This document shows positions 26,722 to 34,396 of a stretch of 64,000 nt of DNA, one piece after another. Both the position numbers and the translations under genes were made by a program. Position 1 is the first letter of the stretch. Each line of letters starts with the position of its first letter. The notes below the pieces were generated by a model. It saw nothing but the letters and a program-made list of their open reading frames with translations, had not been told where the DNA came from and did no database searches. Source of the stretch: Bradyrhizobium barranii subsp. apii (GTDB lineage: Bacteria; Pseudomonadota; Alphaproteobacteria; Rhizobiales; Xanthobacteraceae); assembly GCF_011516635.5 (NCBI RefSeq), contig NZ_CP096255.1:9683501-9747500 (forward strand). The letters are read 5' to 3'.

Positions 26722-27987
26722 ATGACCATTGCCGACCAAGTGACGGGATCGACGATCGCGGGAACCGGCAAGCCTGCGGAGGCCAGACCTGCGGAGGCGA
26801 AGCCGCGCTCCGCCGCGCCGGCCATCACGCTGCCCGCCATCGGCGAGCGCGAGCTCCGGCTCGACCTGTTCCGCGGGCTCGCGCTGTGGCTGATCTTCGT
26901 CGACCATCTGCCGCCGAGCCTTTTGACCTGGTTCACGATCCGCAATTACGGCTTCAGTGACGCCACCGAGATCTTCATCTTCATCTCCGGCTATACCGCG
27001 GCGTTCGTCTACGGTCGTGCCATGCTCGAAAGCGGCTTCGTCGTCGCCACCGCGCGCATCCTGCGGCGCGTCTGGCAGATCTATGTCGCCCACGTCTTTC
27101 TGTTCACGATCTTCCTCGCCGAAATCTCCTACGTTGCGACCAGGTTCGAGAACCCGCTCTACACCGAAGAGATGGGCATCATGGATTTCCTCAAGCAGCC
27201 CGACGTCACGATCGTGCAGGCGCTGCTGCTGCGCTTTCGTCCGGTCAACATGGACGTGCTGCCGCTCTATATCGTGCTGATGCTGGCGCTGCCCTTGATC
27301 TTGTGGCTGATGAAATGGCGGCCCGACGTGACGCTCGGCCTCTCGGTTCTGCTCTACGCGGTGACCTGGGAATACGACCTCTATCTGTCGGCCTATCCGA
27401 ACGGCTTCTGGGCGTTCAATCCCTTCGCCTGGCAATTGCTTTTCGTATTCGGCGCATGGTGTGCGCTCGGAGGTGCGCGACGCATGTCGCGCATCCTGGC
27501 GTCCCGCGTCACGATGTGGATATCGATCGCCTATCTGGTCGCGGCGTTCTACGTGACGCTGACCTGGTATGTGCCGCAGCTCTCCCACTTCATGCCGAGG
27601 CGGCTCGAGCAGTGGATGTATCCGATCGACAAGGCCGATCTCGACGTGCTGCGCTTCACGCATTTCCTGGCGTTCGCCGCACTCACCGTTCGCTTCCTGC
27701 CCCGGGAATGGCCGGGCCTGAAATCGCCCTGGCTGCGGCCGCTGATCCTCTGCGGCCAGCATTCCCTGGAGATCTTCTGCCTCGGCGTCTTCCTCGCCTT
27801 CGCCGGCCATTTCATCCTGGCCGAAGTCTCCGGCGGCGCAGCCATGCATGCGCTGATTAGTCTCTCCGGAATCCTGATCATGTGGGGCGTTGCCTGGGTG
27901 ATTTCGTGGTACAAGCGCGTGGCTGACAAGAGCGGTGCGAAAACCAAAAACGCCGTCGGCAACGCCGATCTGGCGGGAGGGGGCTGA
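26722..27987 (+). CDS. opgC: OpgC-type membrane protein for osmoregulated periplasmic glucan modification
   Basis: 421 aa with about ten membrane segments. RELRLDLFRGLALWLIFVDHL and FSDATEIFIFISGYTAAFVYGR are diagnostic of the OpgC acyltransferase-like family, which adds succinyl groups to periplasmic glucans. ATG 26722 is the likely start; 26683 is also possible. Its stop overlaps the start of the next gene, so it forms an operon with two SGNH proteins. Confidence 0.85.
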   Translation: MTIADQVTGSTIAGTGKPAEARPAEAKPRSAAPAITLPAIGERELRLDLFRGLALWLIFVDHLPPSLLTWFTIRNYGFSDATEIFIFISGYTAAFVYGRAMLESGFVVATARILRRVWQIYVAHVFLFTIFLAEISYVATRFENPLYTEEMGIMDFLKQPDVTIVQALLLRFRPVNMDVLPLYIVLMLALPLILWLMKWRPDVTLGLSVLLYAVTWEYDLYLSAYPNGFWAFNPFAWQLLFVFGAWCALGGARRMSRILASRVTMWISIAYLVAAFYVTLTWYVPQLSHFMPRRLEQWMYPIDKADLDVLRFTHFLAFAALTVRFLPREWPGLKSPWLRPLILCGQHSLEIFCLGVFLAFAGHFILAEVSGGAAMHALISLSGILIMWGVAWVISWYKRVADKSGAKTKNAVGNADLAGGG

Positions 27988-28766
27988 TGAAGGCGAAGGT
28001 TCTCCTGAGCCTGGTCCTGCTGTGCGGTAGCCTCGCCGCGCCCCTGGCGCGCGCGGGCGATGCTGTGTCGCCTGCTCCGGCCGCGCCCCCGGCCTGCGAA
28101 TTGCCATCCTACCTGCTCACCACTGAAAACCAGCTTCCGAGGGTCGCCGATGCCATCAAGGCCGGCAAACCGCTCGAAATCCTGGTCATCGGCAGCCGTT
28201 CGACCACGATTCCGGCCTCGGAGGACAGCTCCTATCCGGCGCGCATGCAGGCCATCCTGCAGGACAGGCTGCTGCCGTCGGAGACCGTGCACGTCTCCGT
28301 AGAAATACAGAGCAAGAAGACGGCCGAGGAGGCGGCCGCCACCTTCGTTAAGCTGATGGAAGCAAAAAGGCCTACTTTGGTCATCTGGCAGACCGGGACT
28401 GTGGATGCTATCCGAGCGATTGATCCCGATGATTTTCGCGGGGCGGTGACCGAAGGGGTTTCCGCGCTGCAAAAAGCAGGGGCTGACGTCGTGTTGATGA
28501 ACTTGCAGTACAGCCCGCGTACCGAAACCATGATCTCGGTGCCGCCCTATCTCGACAATATGCGGGTGGTGGCGCAGGAGCATGACATCCCGCTGTTCGA
28601 CCGTTTCGCGATCATGCGGCAGTGGAATGATCAGGGTCAGTTCGACCTGTTCAGCCCGTCCCGCGGGCCAGAGCTGGCGAAACAGGTCCATGACTGCCTT
28701 GGCCGGGCGTTGGCACAGTTTGTGATCGACGCAGCCCATCTGGGGCCGGCCCAGCAGCAAAATTGA
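27987..28766 (+). CDS. Exported SGNH/GDSL-like protein, first of a pair
   Basis: 259 aa. There is a signal peptide (about residues 1-23, VLLSLVLLCGSLAAPLARA). EILVIGSRST sits where block I of SGNH hydrolases would be, WQTGTVDA matches block III, and AEEAAATFVKLM is helical. The usual Gly/Asn of block II and the terminal DxxH are not clear (DLFSPSRGPE at the C-terminal site), so it may be an inactive or divergent relative of the next gene. It is coupled to opgC. Confidence 0.7.
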   Translation: MKAKVLLSLVLLCGSLAAPLARAGDAVSPAPAAPPACELPSYLLTTENQLPRVADAIKAGKPLEILVIGSRSTTIPASEDSSYPARMQAILQDRLLPSETVHVSVEIQSKKTAEEAAATFVKLMEAKRPTLVIWQTGTVDAIRAIDPDDFRGAVTEGVSALQKAGADVVLMNLQYSPRTETMISVPPYLDNMRVVAQEHDIPLFDRFAIMRQWNDQGQFDLFSPSRGPELAKQVHDCLGRALAQFVIDAAHLGPAQQQN

Positions 28767-28778
28767 GGTCTAGCGTTA

Positions 28779-29768
28779 ATGAGTTCTCTCCGCCCTTTTT
28801 GGTTGACGGCATGGCTGGCTGCGCCCGCGGCGGCTCTGCTGCTCCTGACGCCGGTGTCGCTGGCACCAGTGCAGGCGCAGGCCACGCAAGCAACGCCCGC
28901 GCCGCAGCAGGCCGCTAGTCCGGCTTCCGCTTCGCCCTCCCAGACCACCGTCGCCGCGACGTCCCACGAGCAGCGCGGCGTGACCGCCCGCGCCATCGAC
29001 AAGGTGAAGCAGGTCGCGAAATCCGCCGGGGACATTTTCAGCCGCGTGCCCTGCCTCACGCCGAAGGGTGGCTCGAAGGCGATGGGCTCGCTGCCGCATG
29101 TCGCGGGCAAGCTCGTCGCCGGCAAACCCGTCGTGATCGTTGCGTTCGGCTCGTCGTCGACGGCAGGCTATGGCGCGAGCTCGCCCGATTTCAACTATCC
29201 GAACCGTCTCGCCGCGCAGCTCCGCCGGCAATATCCGACCGCCGACATCACCGTCATCAACGCCGGCGTCGGCGGCGAGGACGCGCCCGAGATGATGAAG
29301 CGCCTCCAGAAGGAGGTGATCGACGTGCATCCGGATCTCGTGATCTGGCAGGTCGGCACCAATGCGGTGCTGCGCAATCTCGATCCCGGTGACACCGCCA
29401 AGATGGTCGAGGACGGCATCTCCCGCATCCAGGCCGCTGGCGGCGCCGACATCGTGCTGGTCGATCCGCAATATTCGCCAGCCGTCAACCAGCGCAAGGA
29501 GAGCGCCGGCAAGATGGTGCACCTGCTCGGCAAGGTCGCCGAGCTCCGTCACGTCGGCATCTTCCCCCGCTTCGAGGTGATGCGCGACTGGCACGAGAAT
29601 CAATCGATCCCGGTCGAGAGTTTCGTGATCGCCGACGGCCTGCATATGAACGATTGGGGCTATGCCTGCTTCGCGCAGATCCTCGGCGACGACATCATCC
29701 GCTCCGTCGGCCAGATCAAGCTCGGCGTCAACGTGCCCGCGGACGTGCGGACTTATCGGCCGATGTGA
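28779..29768 (+). CDS. Exported SGNH/GDSL hydrolase, second of a pair
   Basis: 329 aa with a signal peptide (about 1-30) followed by an Ala/Pro/Gln-rich linker. All SGNH blocks are seen: Ser in VIVAFGSSSTAGYGAS, Gly in NAGVGGEDA, Asn in WQVGTNAVLR, and the Asp-x-x-His pair in DGLHMNDWGYA. It is a probable periplasmic esterase or acyltransferase. It starts 12 nt after its paralogue, in the opgC operon, so glucan acyl groups are a plausible substrate. Confidence 0.8.
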   Translation: MSSLRPFWLTAWLAAPAAALLLLTPVSLAPVQAQATQATPAPQQAASPASASPSQTTVAATSHEQRGVTARAIDKVKQVAKSAGDIFSRVPCLTPKGGSKAMGSLPHVAGKLVAGKPVVIVAFGSSSTAGYGASSPDFNYPNRLAAQLRRQYPTADITVINAGVGGEDAPEMMKRLQKEVIDVHPDLVIWQVGTNAVLRNLDPGDTAKMVEDGISRIQAAGGADIVLVDPQYSPAVNQRKESAGKMVHLLGKVAELRHVGIFPRFEVMRDWHENQSIPVESFVIADGLHMNDWGYACFAQILGDDIIRSVGQIKLGVNVPADVRTYRPM

Positions 29769-29773
29769 GCTTC

Positions 29774-29905
29774 CGTAGGGTGGGCAAAGGCGCGCCCTTC
29801 GCGCGCCGTGCCCACCATCTATTGTCAGTGTGATCGTGAATGGTGGGCACGCTTCCGCCTTCGCTCTTCGAGCTACGGCGGACAAGTCGCTTTGCCCACC
29901 CTACG
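29774..29905. repeat. Second copy of the GTAGGGTGGGCAAAG repeat family
   Basis: CGTAGGGTGGGCAAAGGCGC at the left and CTTTGCCCACCCTACG at the right are inverted arms, with GTGCCCACCAT/ATGGTGGGCAC inside. It separates convergent SGNH and metZ genes. Confidence 0.8.
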
Positions 29906-29925
29906 ATTCCTAGCTCGTGGAGCCC

Positions 29926-31131
29926 TCACGCCTTCTCCAGCGCCGCGGTCAGATCCTCGATCAGATCATCCACATGCTCGAGCCCCGCCGAGAAGCGGAT
30001 GAAGCCCTCGCTGATGCCGAGCGCGGCGCGGTCTTCCGGCTTGAGGCGCTGATGCGTCGTGGTCGCCGGATGCGTGACGAGGCTCTTGGCATCGCCGAGA
30101 TTGTTCGAGATTTTTGCAAGCTTGAGCTCGTTGAGCACGCGGAACGCACCCTGCTTGCCGCCCTTGACCTCGAAGCCGACCAGCGTCGAGCCGCCGCGCA
30201 TCTGCTTCTTCACGAGAGCTGCCTGCGGATGATCGGCGCGGCCGGGATAGACCAGCCGCGAAATCTTCGGATGGCTCGCCAGCACGTCGGCGATGCGTCC
30301 CGCCGTCTCGGTCTGCGCGCGCACGCGTACGCCCAGCGTTTCCAGGCCCTTGAGCAGGACCCATGCGTTGAACGGCGAGATCGACGGGCCGGTCTGGCGC
30401 ATGAAATTGTGGATGTGCTCGGCGATAAACGCTTCCGACGACAGGATGATGCCGCCGAGACAACGGCCCTGGCCGTCGATGTGCTTGGTCGCGGAATAGA
30501 CCACGACGTCTGCCCCTAGCGCGAGCGGGCTCTGCCAGATCGGCGTCGCGAACACGTTGTCGACGACGAGCCGCGCGCCGCCGCTGTGCGCGATCTCGGC
30601 GATCCCTGAAATGTCGAGCACGTCGAGCGTCGGGTTGGTCGGGCTCTCCAGGAAGAACGTCTTGGTGTTCGGCCTCAAGGCGCGCTGCCACTGGTCGAGA
30701 TCGGCTCCGTCGACCAACGTCGTCTCGATGCCGTAGCGCGGCAACAGATCCTGGATGACGTAGAGACACGAGCCGAACAGGGCGCGCGAGGCCACCACGT
30801 GATCGCCGGCCTTCAGCGGCGCCAGGATCGCGGTCGTCACCGCGGCCATGCCGGTCGCGGCCGAACGCGCGGCTTCGGCGCCTTCGAGCTCGATCATGCG
30901 GCGCTCGAACATCGAGATGGTCGGGTTGGAATAGCGCGAATAGATGAAGCCGGGGTCCTCGCCCTTGAACCTCGCCTCGCATTCCTCGGCGCTGTTGTAG
31001 ACGTAGCCCTGGGTCAAAAACAGCGCCTCCGACGTCTCGCCATATTGCGAGCGCAGGGTGCCGGAATGGACCAGGCGGGTTTCGGGACGGTATTGCGTGG
31101 TGGACGCCGGGGACTTCGGGGACTTCGACAT
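29926..31131 (-). CDS. metZ: O-succinylhomoserine sulfhydrylase
   Basis: 401 aa Cys/Met-metabolism PLP enzyme that makes homocysteine directly from O-succinylhomoserine and sulfide. SRYSNPTISMFERRMIELEG and GADVVVYSATKHIDGQGR (Schiff-base Lys) are typical, as are RLVVDNVFATP and FIRFSAGLEH. ATG 31131 is the start, with AGGAGG a few bases upstream. The 5' leader carries a SAM-II riboswitch and an intrinsic terminator, so methionine/SAM feedback is built into the leader. Confidence 0.93.
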   Translation of the reverse strand: MSKSPKSPASTTQYRPETRLVHSGTLRSQYGETSEALFLTQGYVYNSAEECEARFKGEDPGFIYSRYSNPTISMFERRMIELEGAEAARSAATGMAAVTTAILAPLKAGDHVVASRALFGSCLYVIQDLLPRYGIETTLVDGADLDQWQRALRPNTKTFFLESPTNPTLDVLDISGIAEIAHSGGARLVVDNVFATPIWQSPLALGADVVVYSATKHIDGQGRCLGGIILSSEAFIAEHIHNFMRQTGPSISPFNAWVLLKGLETLGVRVRAQTETAGRIADVLASHPKISRLVYPGRADHPQAALVKKQMRGGSTLVGFEVKGGKQGAFRVLNELKLAKISNNLGDAKSLVTHPATTTHQRLKPEDRAALGISEGFIRFSAGLEHVDDLIEDLTAALEKA

Positions 31132-31145
31132 AGGACCTCCTCTGC

Positions 31146-31166
31146 GTGACCATCGAAAATGGTCAC
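31146..31166 (-). promoter_or_regulatory. Stem-loop just before the metZ ribosome site
   Basis: On the minus strand GTGACCAT-TTTCG-ATGGTCAC is a perfect 8-bp stem with a 5-nt loop. It follows the terminator T tract and ends a few bases before the AGGAGG of metZ. It could stabilise the 5' end of the leader or affect translation. Confidence 0.5.
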
Positions 31167-31201
31167 AAAAAAACCGGCCTGGATAACTTCCACGGGCCGG
31201 G
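31167..31201 (-). terminator. Intrinsic terminator in the metZ leader
   Basis: On the minus strand CCGGCC...GGCCGG is followed by seven Ts (31167-31173). The 5' arm (CCCGGCC) can alternatively pair with GGCCGGGG at the 3' edge of the riboswitch, a plausible antiterminator. This fits SAM-controlled transcription attenuation. Confidence 0.8.
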
Positions 31202-31215
31202 ATCACAGAGGTCCC

Positions 31216-31276
31216 CGGCCTGTTTAGCGACTTATTTAACGTGGCTGCAAGCCGGCCGGCTCAAATCACCACGGGA
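31216..31276 (-). ncRNA. SAM-II riboswitch of metZ
   Basis: On the minus strand the leader reads CCCGTGGTGATTTG, then CCGGCCGGCTTGCAGCCACG, then TTAAATAAGTCGCTAAA, which follows the SAM-II (metA motif) consensus closely. The GTGG near the start pairs with CCAC to close the pseudoknot-type stem. It is placed about 85-145 nt upstream of metZ, the standard alphaproteobacterial context. Confidence 0.9.
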
Positions 31277-31394
31277 TAAGTGATGCTCATATTCCGCAAT
31301 GGCCTTTCCGTCAAGGCGTCCATCGGATAGCCGTAAAAGGCTGCTATTTCCCGCATGTCCGGATGCATTTGACCCCTGACGAGGACCCCCCCGG

Positions 31395-32501
31395 TTGAGC
31401 TTCACGGTTGCCGCCGACGCCAATGGTATCCTGCCCGACCGCATGATCGCGGCGATGGCGAAGGCGGGCCTCATCCTGCCCGCTTATGACTTCGTCGAAA
31501 GCCAGATCCAGCCGGCGAGCCTCGACCTTCGCCTCGGCGACATCGCCTATCGCGTTCGCGCCAGCTTCCTGCCGGGGCCCGGCGCGACCGTCGCCGAGCG
31601 CATCGACGAGTTGAAGCTGCATGAGTTCAGCCTTGCCGATGGCGCGGTGCTGGAGACCAACTGCGTCTACATCGTGCCGCTCCTGGAAAGCCTGGCGCTG
31701 CCGCCGGAGATCGTCGCGGCCGCGAACCCGAAAAGCTCGACCGGCCGGCTCGATGTCTTCACCCGTGTCATCGCCGACGGCACCCGCCGCTTCGACATGA
31801 TCGGCGCCGGCTATCATGGCCCGCTCTACGCCGAGATCAGCCCGAAGACGTTCCCCGTGCTGGTCAGCGAGGGCTCGCGCCTGAGCCAGGTGCGCTTCCG
31901 CACCGGAGATGCCATCCTCAACATCGACGAGCTCGAGGCGCTGCATGCGACCGAGCGTCTCGTCGATCTCGACGATGCCGATCTCACCGGCGGCGTCGCC
32001 GTCTCCGTCGATCTCTCCGGCGAGAAGGCCAACGGCTTCGTCGGCTATCGCGCCAAGCGCCACACCGGCGTCGTCGACGTCGACCGCCGCTCCGGCTATG
32101 CGGTGGAGGATTTCTGGGAGCCGATCTCGGCGCGTCCCGACGGCAGCCTGATCCTCGACCCCGGCGAGTTCTACATCCTCGCCTCCAAGGAAGCCGTGCA
32201 GGTGCCGCCCGATTACGCCGCGGAGATGGTGCCGTTCGATCCCCTGGTCGGCGAGTTCCGCGTGCACTATGCCGGATTCTTCGATCCCGGCTTCGGCTAT
32301 GCCGGCGCCGGCGGGCAGGGATCGCGCGCCGTGCTCGAAGTGCGCTCGCGCGAGGTGCCGTTCATTCTCGAGCACGGCCAGATCGTCGGCCGTCTCGTCT
32401 ACGAGAAGATGCTGGCGCGCCCCGACGCGATGTACGGCCAGCGCATCGGCTCGAACTACCAGGCGCAGGGCCTCAAACTATCGAAGCATTTTCGGGTGTA
32501 G
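31395..32501 (+). CDS. dcd: dCTP deaminase, double-length alphaproteobacterial type
   Basis: 368 aa, about twice the usual Dcd length, with duplicated halves. The first half has SLDLRLGDIAYRVRASFLPG and NPKSSTGRLDVFTRVIADG, and the second half has LDPGEFYILASKEAVQVP and YAGFFDPGFGYAG. Dcd converts dCTP to dUTP for thymidylate supply. The start appears to be TTG at 31395 with GAGGA about 9 nt upstream; an ATG earlier in frame is not available. Confidence 0.85.
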   Translation: MSFTVAADANGILPDRMIAAMAKAGLILPAYDFVESQIQPASLDLRLGDIAYRVRASFLPGPGATVAERIDELKLHEFSLADGAVLETNCVYIVPLLESLALPPEIVAAANPKSSTGRLDVFTRVIADGTRRFDMIGAGYHGPLYAEISPKTFPVLVSEGSRLSQVRFRTGDAILNIDELEALHATERLVDLDDADLTGGVAVSVDLSGEKANGFVGYRAKRHTGVVDVDRRSGYAVEDFWEPISARPDGSLILDPGEFYILASKEAVQVPPDYAAEMVPFDPLVGEFRVHYAGFFDPGFGYAGAGGQGSRAVLEVRSREVPFILEHGQIVGRLVYEKMLARPDAMYGQRIGSNYQAQGLKLSKHFRV

Positions 32502-32515
32502 CTCCACACCCTACT

Positions 32516-32617
32516 GTCATGCCACGGCTTGACCGGGGCATCCAGTACGCCGCAACCTATCGGCTCTAACAACAGATGCCTCTGGAATACTGGATCGCCC
32601 GATCCGGGCGATGACAC
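32516..32617. repeat. Dispersed palindromic repeat (GTCATG-CTTGACC family)
   Basis: GTCATGCCACGGCTTGACCG with CATCCAGTACGCCGC on the left faces ATACTGGATCGCCCGATC...GATGAC on the right. It is the same family, in the opposite orientation, as 36848-36955. Confidence 0.75.
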
Positions 32618-32669
32618 CGAATGTGTGTCAGGATGCGAAGCGAAATCCAGCTACGTGCGAGGCGGTGAG

Positions 32670-33077
32670 ATGACAGATCAACTCGACGCAAGAATCCTCG
32701 AAGGCGTCGCGGACGCGCTGATCTATTCGGATCGCGCCGGCACCATCACGCGCTGGAATCGCGCATCGACCACACTGTTCGGCTTCTCGGCGGACGAGGC
32801 GCTCGGCCAGAACCTCGATCTGATCATTCCCGAACATCTGCGTGCCGCGCACTGGAAGGGCTTCGAAGCTGCGCTTGCCACCGGGGCGATGAAGCTCGCG
32901 GGCAGGCCGACGCTGACCCGCGCGTTGCACAAGAGCGGACGCAAGCTCTACATCGAGATGACCTTCGCGCTGGTGCGCGATGCCGGCGGTGCCGTGGTCG
33001 GATCGGTCGCGATGGCGCGCGACGTCACCGAGCGCGTCGAGCGCGAGCGCGCGGCCAGGCTTGCGCAAAATTCGTGA
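32670..33077 (+). CDS. Stand-alone PAS domain protein
   Basis: 135 aa. It is a single PAS domain (VADALIYSDRAGTITRWNRAS, FGFSADEALGQNLDLIIPEHLR, then GSVAMARDVTERVERER). There is no output domain, so it would act through partner proteins or be a signalling remnant. ATG 32670 follows GGCGGTGAG; the longer frame from 32529 runs through the repeat. Confidence 0.8.
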   Translation: MTDQLDARILEGVADALIYSDRAGTITRWNRASTTLFGFSADEALGQNLDLIIPEHLRAAHWKGFEAALATGAMKLAGRPTLTRALHKSGRKLYIEMTFALVRDAGGAVVGSVAMARDVTERVERERAARLAQNS

Positions 33078-33181
33078 TGCGGAATTGACGGGCTGGCGTG
33101 CAGGGCGCTCTGCCTGAGCGTCAGGTTGCCTCGCACCGGTCGCGGTGACACACTCGATCAAAACAACGATCGGGAGCGAAC

Positions 33182-34234
33182 ATGACCGCCGCAACAGACG
33201 CAGCACAAGAAGCGCAATGGAAGTGCTGGCGTGCGGTCGCCGAGCTCTATCACGCTTATTTCACCGGCCTCATCCTCACCGTCGTCACGCGGCGCGGCAC
33301 TGCGGATGCCGCCGAATTCGTCTTCCGCGTGTTTCGCCGCCAGCAGCAGGAGCGCTTCCTGCCGGGGCTCGAAAAGCTCGGTCTCAGTCATCTGCCGCCG
33401 GCGGTGGCCGCCGCGCAATATCATTATCTCTCCAACTGGATCGGCGGCGTGCATGTCGAGTACATGTATGAGAGCGACCGCAAAGCCTGGATCCGCTATC
33501 CGCCGCCGCGCTGGATCTGGAAGGGCACCGCGATCTGCGGCGTGCCGGGCGAGGTCTCGCGCGCGATGCTGCGCGGCTGGCACGCCAACAATGGCGTCGC
33601 GCTCGGCGATCTCAGGCTCGGCTTCGTCTGCACCAAGCAGAGCGTCGACGGTCAGGACGGGCTCGAAGGCTATTATCATCAGTACGACCACCCGCTCGAG
33701 TTGGACCAGCGCCTGGTGTTCGCGCGCCATCTGGAAGCGCCGTTGTTCGACGCCAAGACCGCGCCTGCCTTGCCCGTCGCGAGCTGGCCGAAGCCGCGGC
33801 TGGAAAAAGCCTACCGCAACTACGCGATGGAATATGTACGCACCGCCGCGCCCGTGATGGTGCAATTGTTCGGCCCGGAAGACGCCGGCTACCTCCTTCA
33901 CCTCACCGGCAAGCTGATCGGGATGCAGTATTTTGACGAGGTCGCGGCGGCGCTGTCTATGCGCCGCGGTGGCGCACGCGAGTTCGCAGCGTTCCTGAAT
34001 GCGCTGTTTGCCGCGCAGGATGACTCTGCCGAGACGACGGCATCAGAAGGCACGTTTGAATTTCACCAGCAGAGCTGGAAGCTGATGGATGACGTCGCCG
34101 ACTATCATCGCGCCTGCACCAAAGTGCTGGAAGGGTTGTTCGAGGGGCTCGCTGCCGGATGCGGGCGGCGCATCGGCGTGCACCTGCGCCCGACAGCGGG
34201 CGGTCGGCCGCCGCTGGTGTGGACCATTGAGTAA
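33182..34234 (+). CDS. Uncharacterised 350-aa soluble protein
   Basis: No domain is recognised. The protein is rich in aromatic residues (HYLSNWIGGVHVEYMYESD, RYPPPRWIWKG, GYYHQYDHPLELD), has no signal peptide or membrane segment, and has a helical C-terminal half (QQSWKLMDDVADYHRACTKVL). A few Cys and His are scattered. The length, codon usage like its neighbours and clean ATG make it a real gene. It stands alone between the PAS gene and the MATE exporter. Confidence 0.7.
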   Translation: MTAATDAAQEAQWKCWRAVAELYHAYFTGLILTVVTRRGTADAAEFVFRVFRRQQQERFLPGLEKLGLSHLPPAVAAAQYHYLSNWIGGVHVEYMYESDRKAWIRYPPPRWIWKGTAICGVPGEVSRAMLRGWHANNGVALGDLRLGFVCTKQSVDGQDGLEGYYHQYDHPLELDQRLVFARHLEAPLFDAKTAPALPVASWPKPRLEKAYRNYAMEYVRTAAPVMVQLFGPEDAGYLLHLTGKLIGMQYFDEVAAALSMRRGGAREFAAFLNALFAAQDDSAETTASEGTFEFHQQSWKLMDDVADYHRACTKVLEGLFEGLAAGCGRRIGVHLRPTAGGRPPLVWTIE

Positions 34235-34396
34235 TTCCACCACTTGAAATGCGCTGCCGCAGGGCACGCCTGCATCCGGCGCAGGAGGAATCGGCAATTG
34301 CCGTGCTAAGCCTGTCGTCGCGCCTTCCGCGCGAAGAAATTTATTGGCACACCTACGCATTGCCGCGCCGCGAATGGCCTGCGCCCGGGAGAGGAC

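Noticed and set aside
26149..28107. A 652-codon minus frame containing apaG at its end
   Set aside because: Only the last 130 codons are apaG; the rest is antisense to opgC.
32516..32617. Possible CRISPR-like repeat unit
   Set aside because: It is a single palindromic intergenic repeat with one inverted arm pair; there are no regularly spaced direct repeats and no cas genes in the window.
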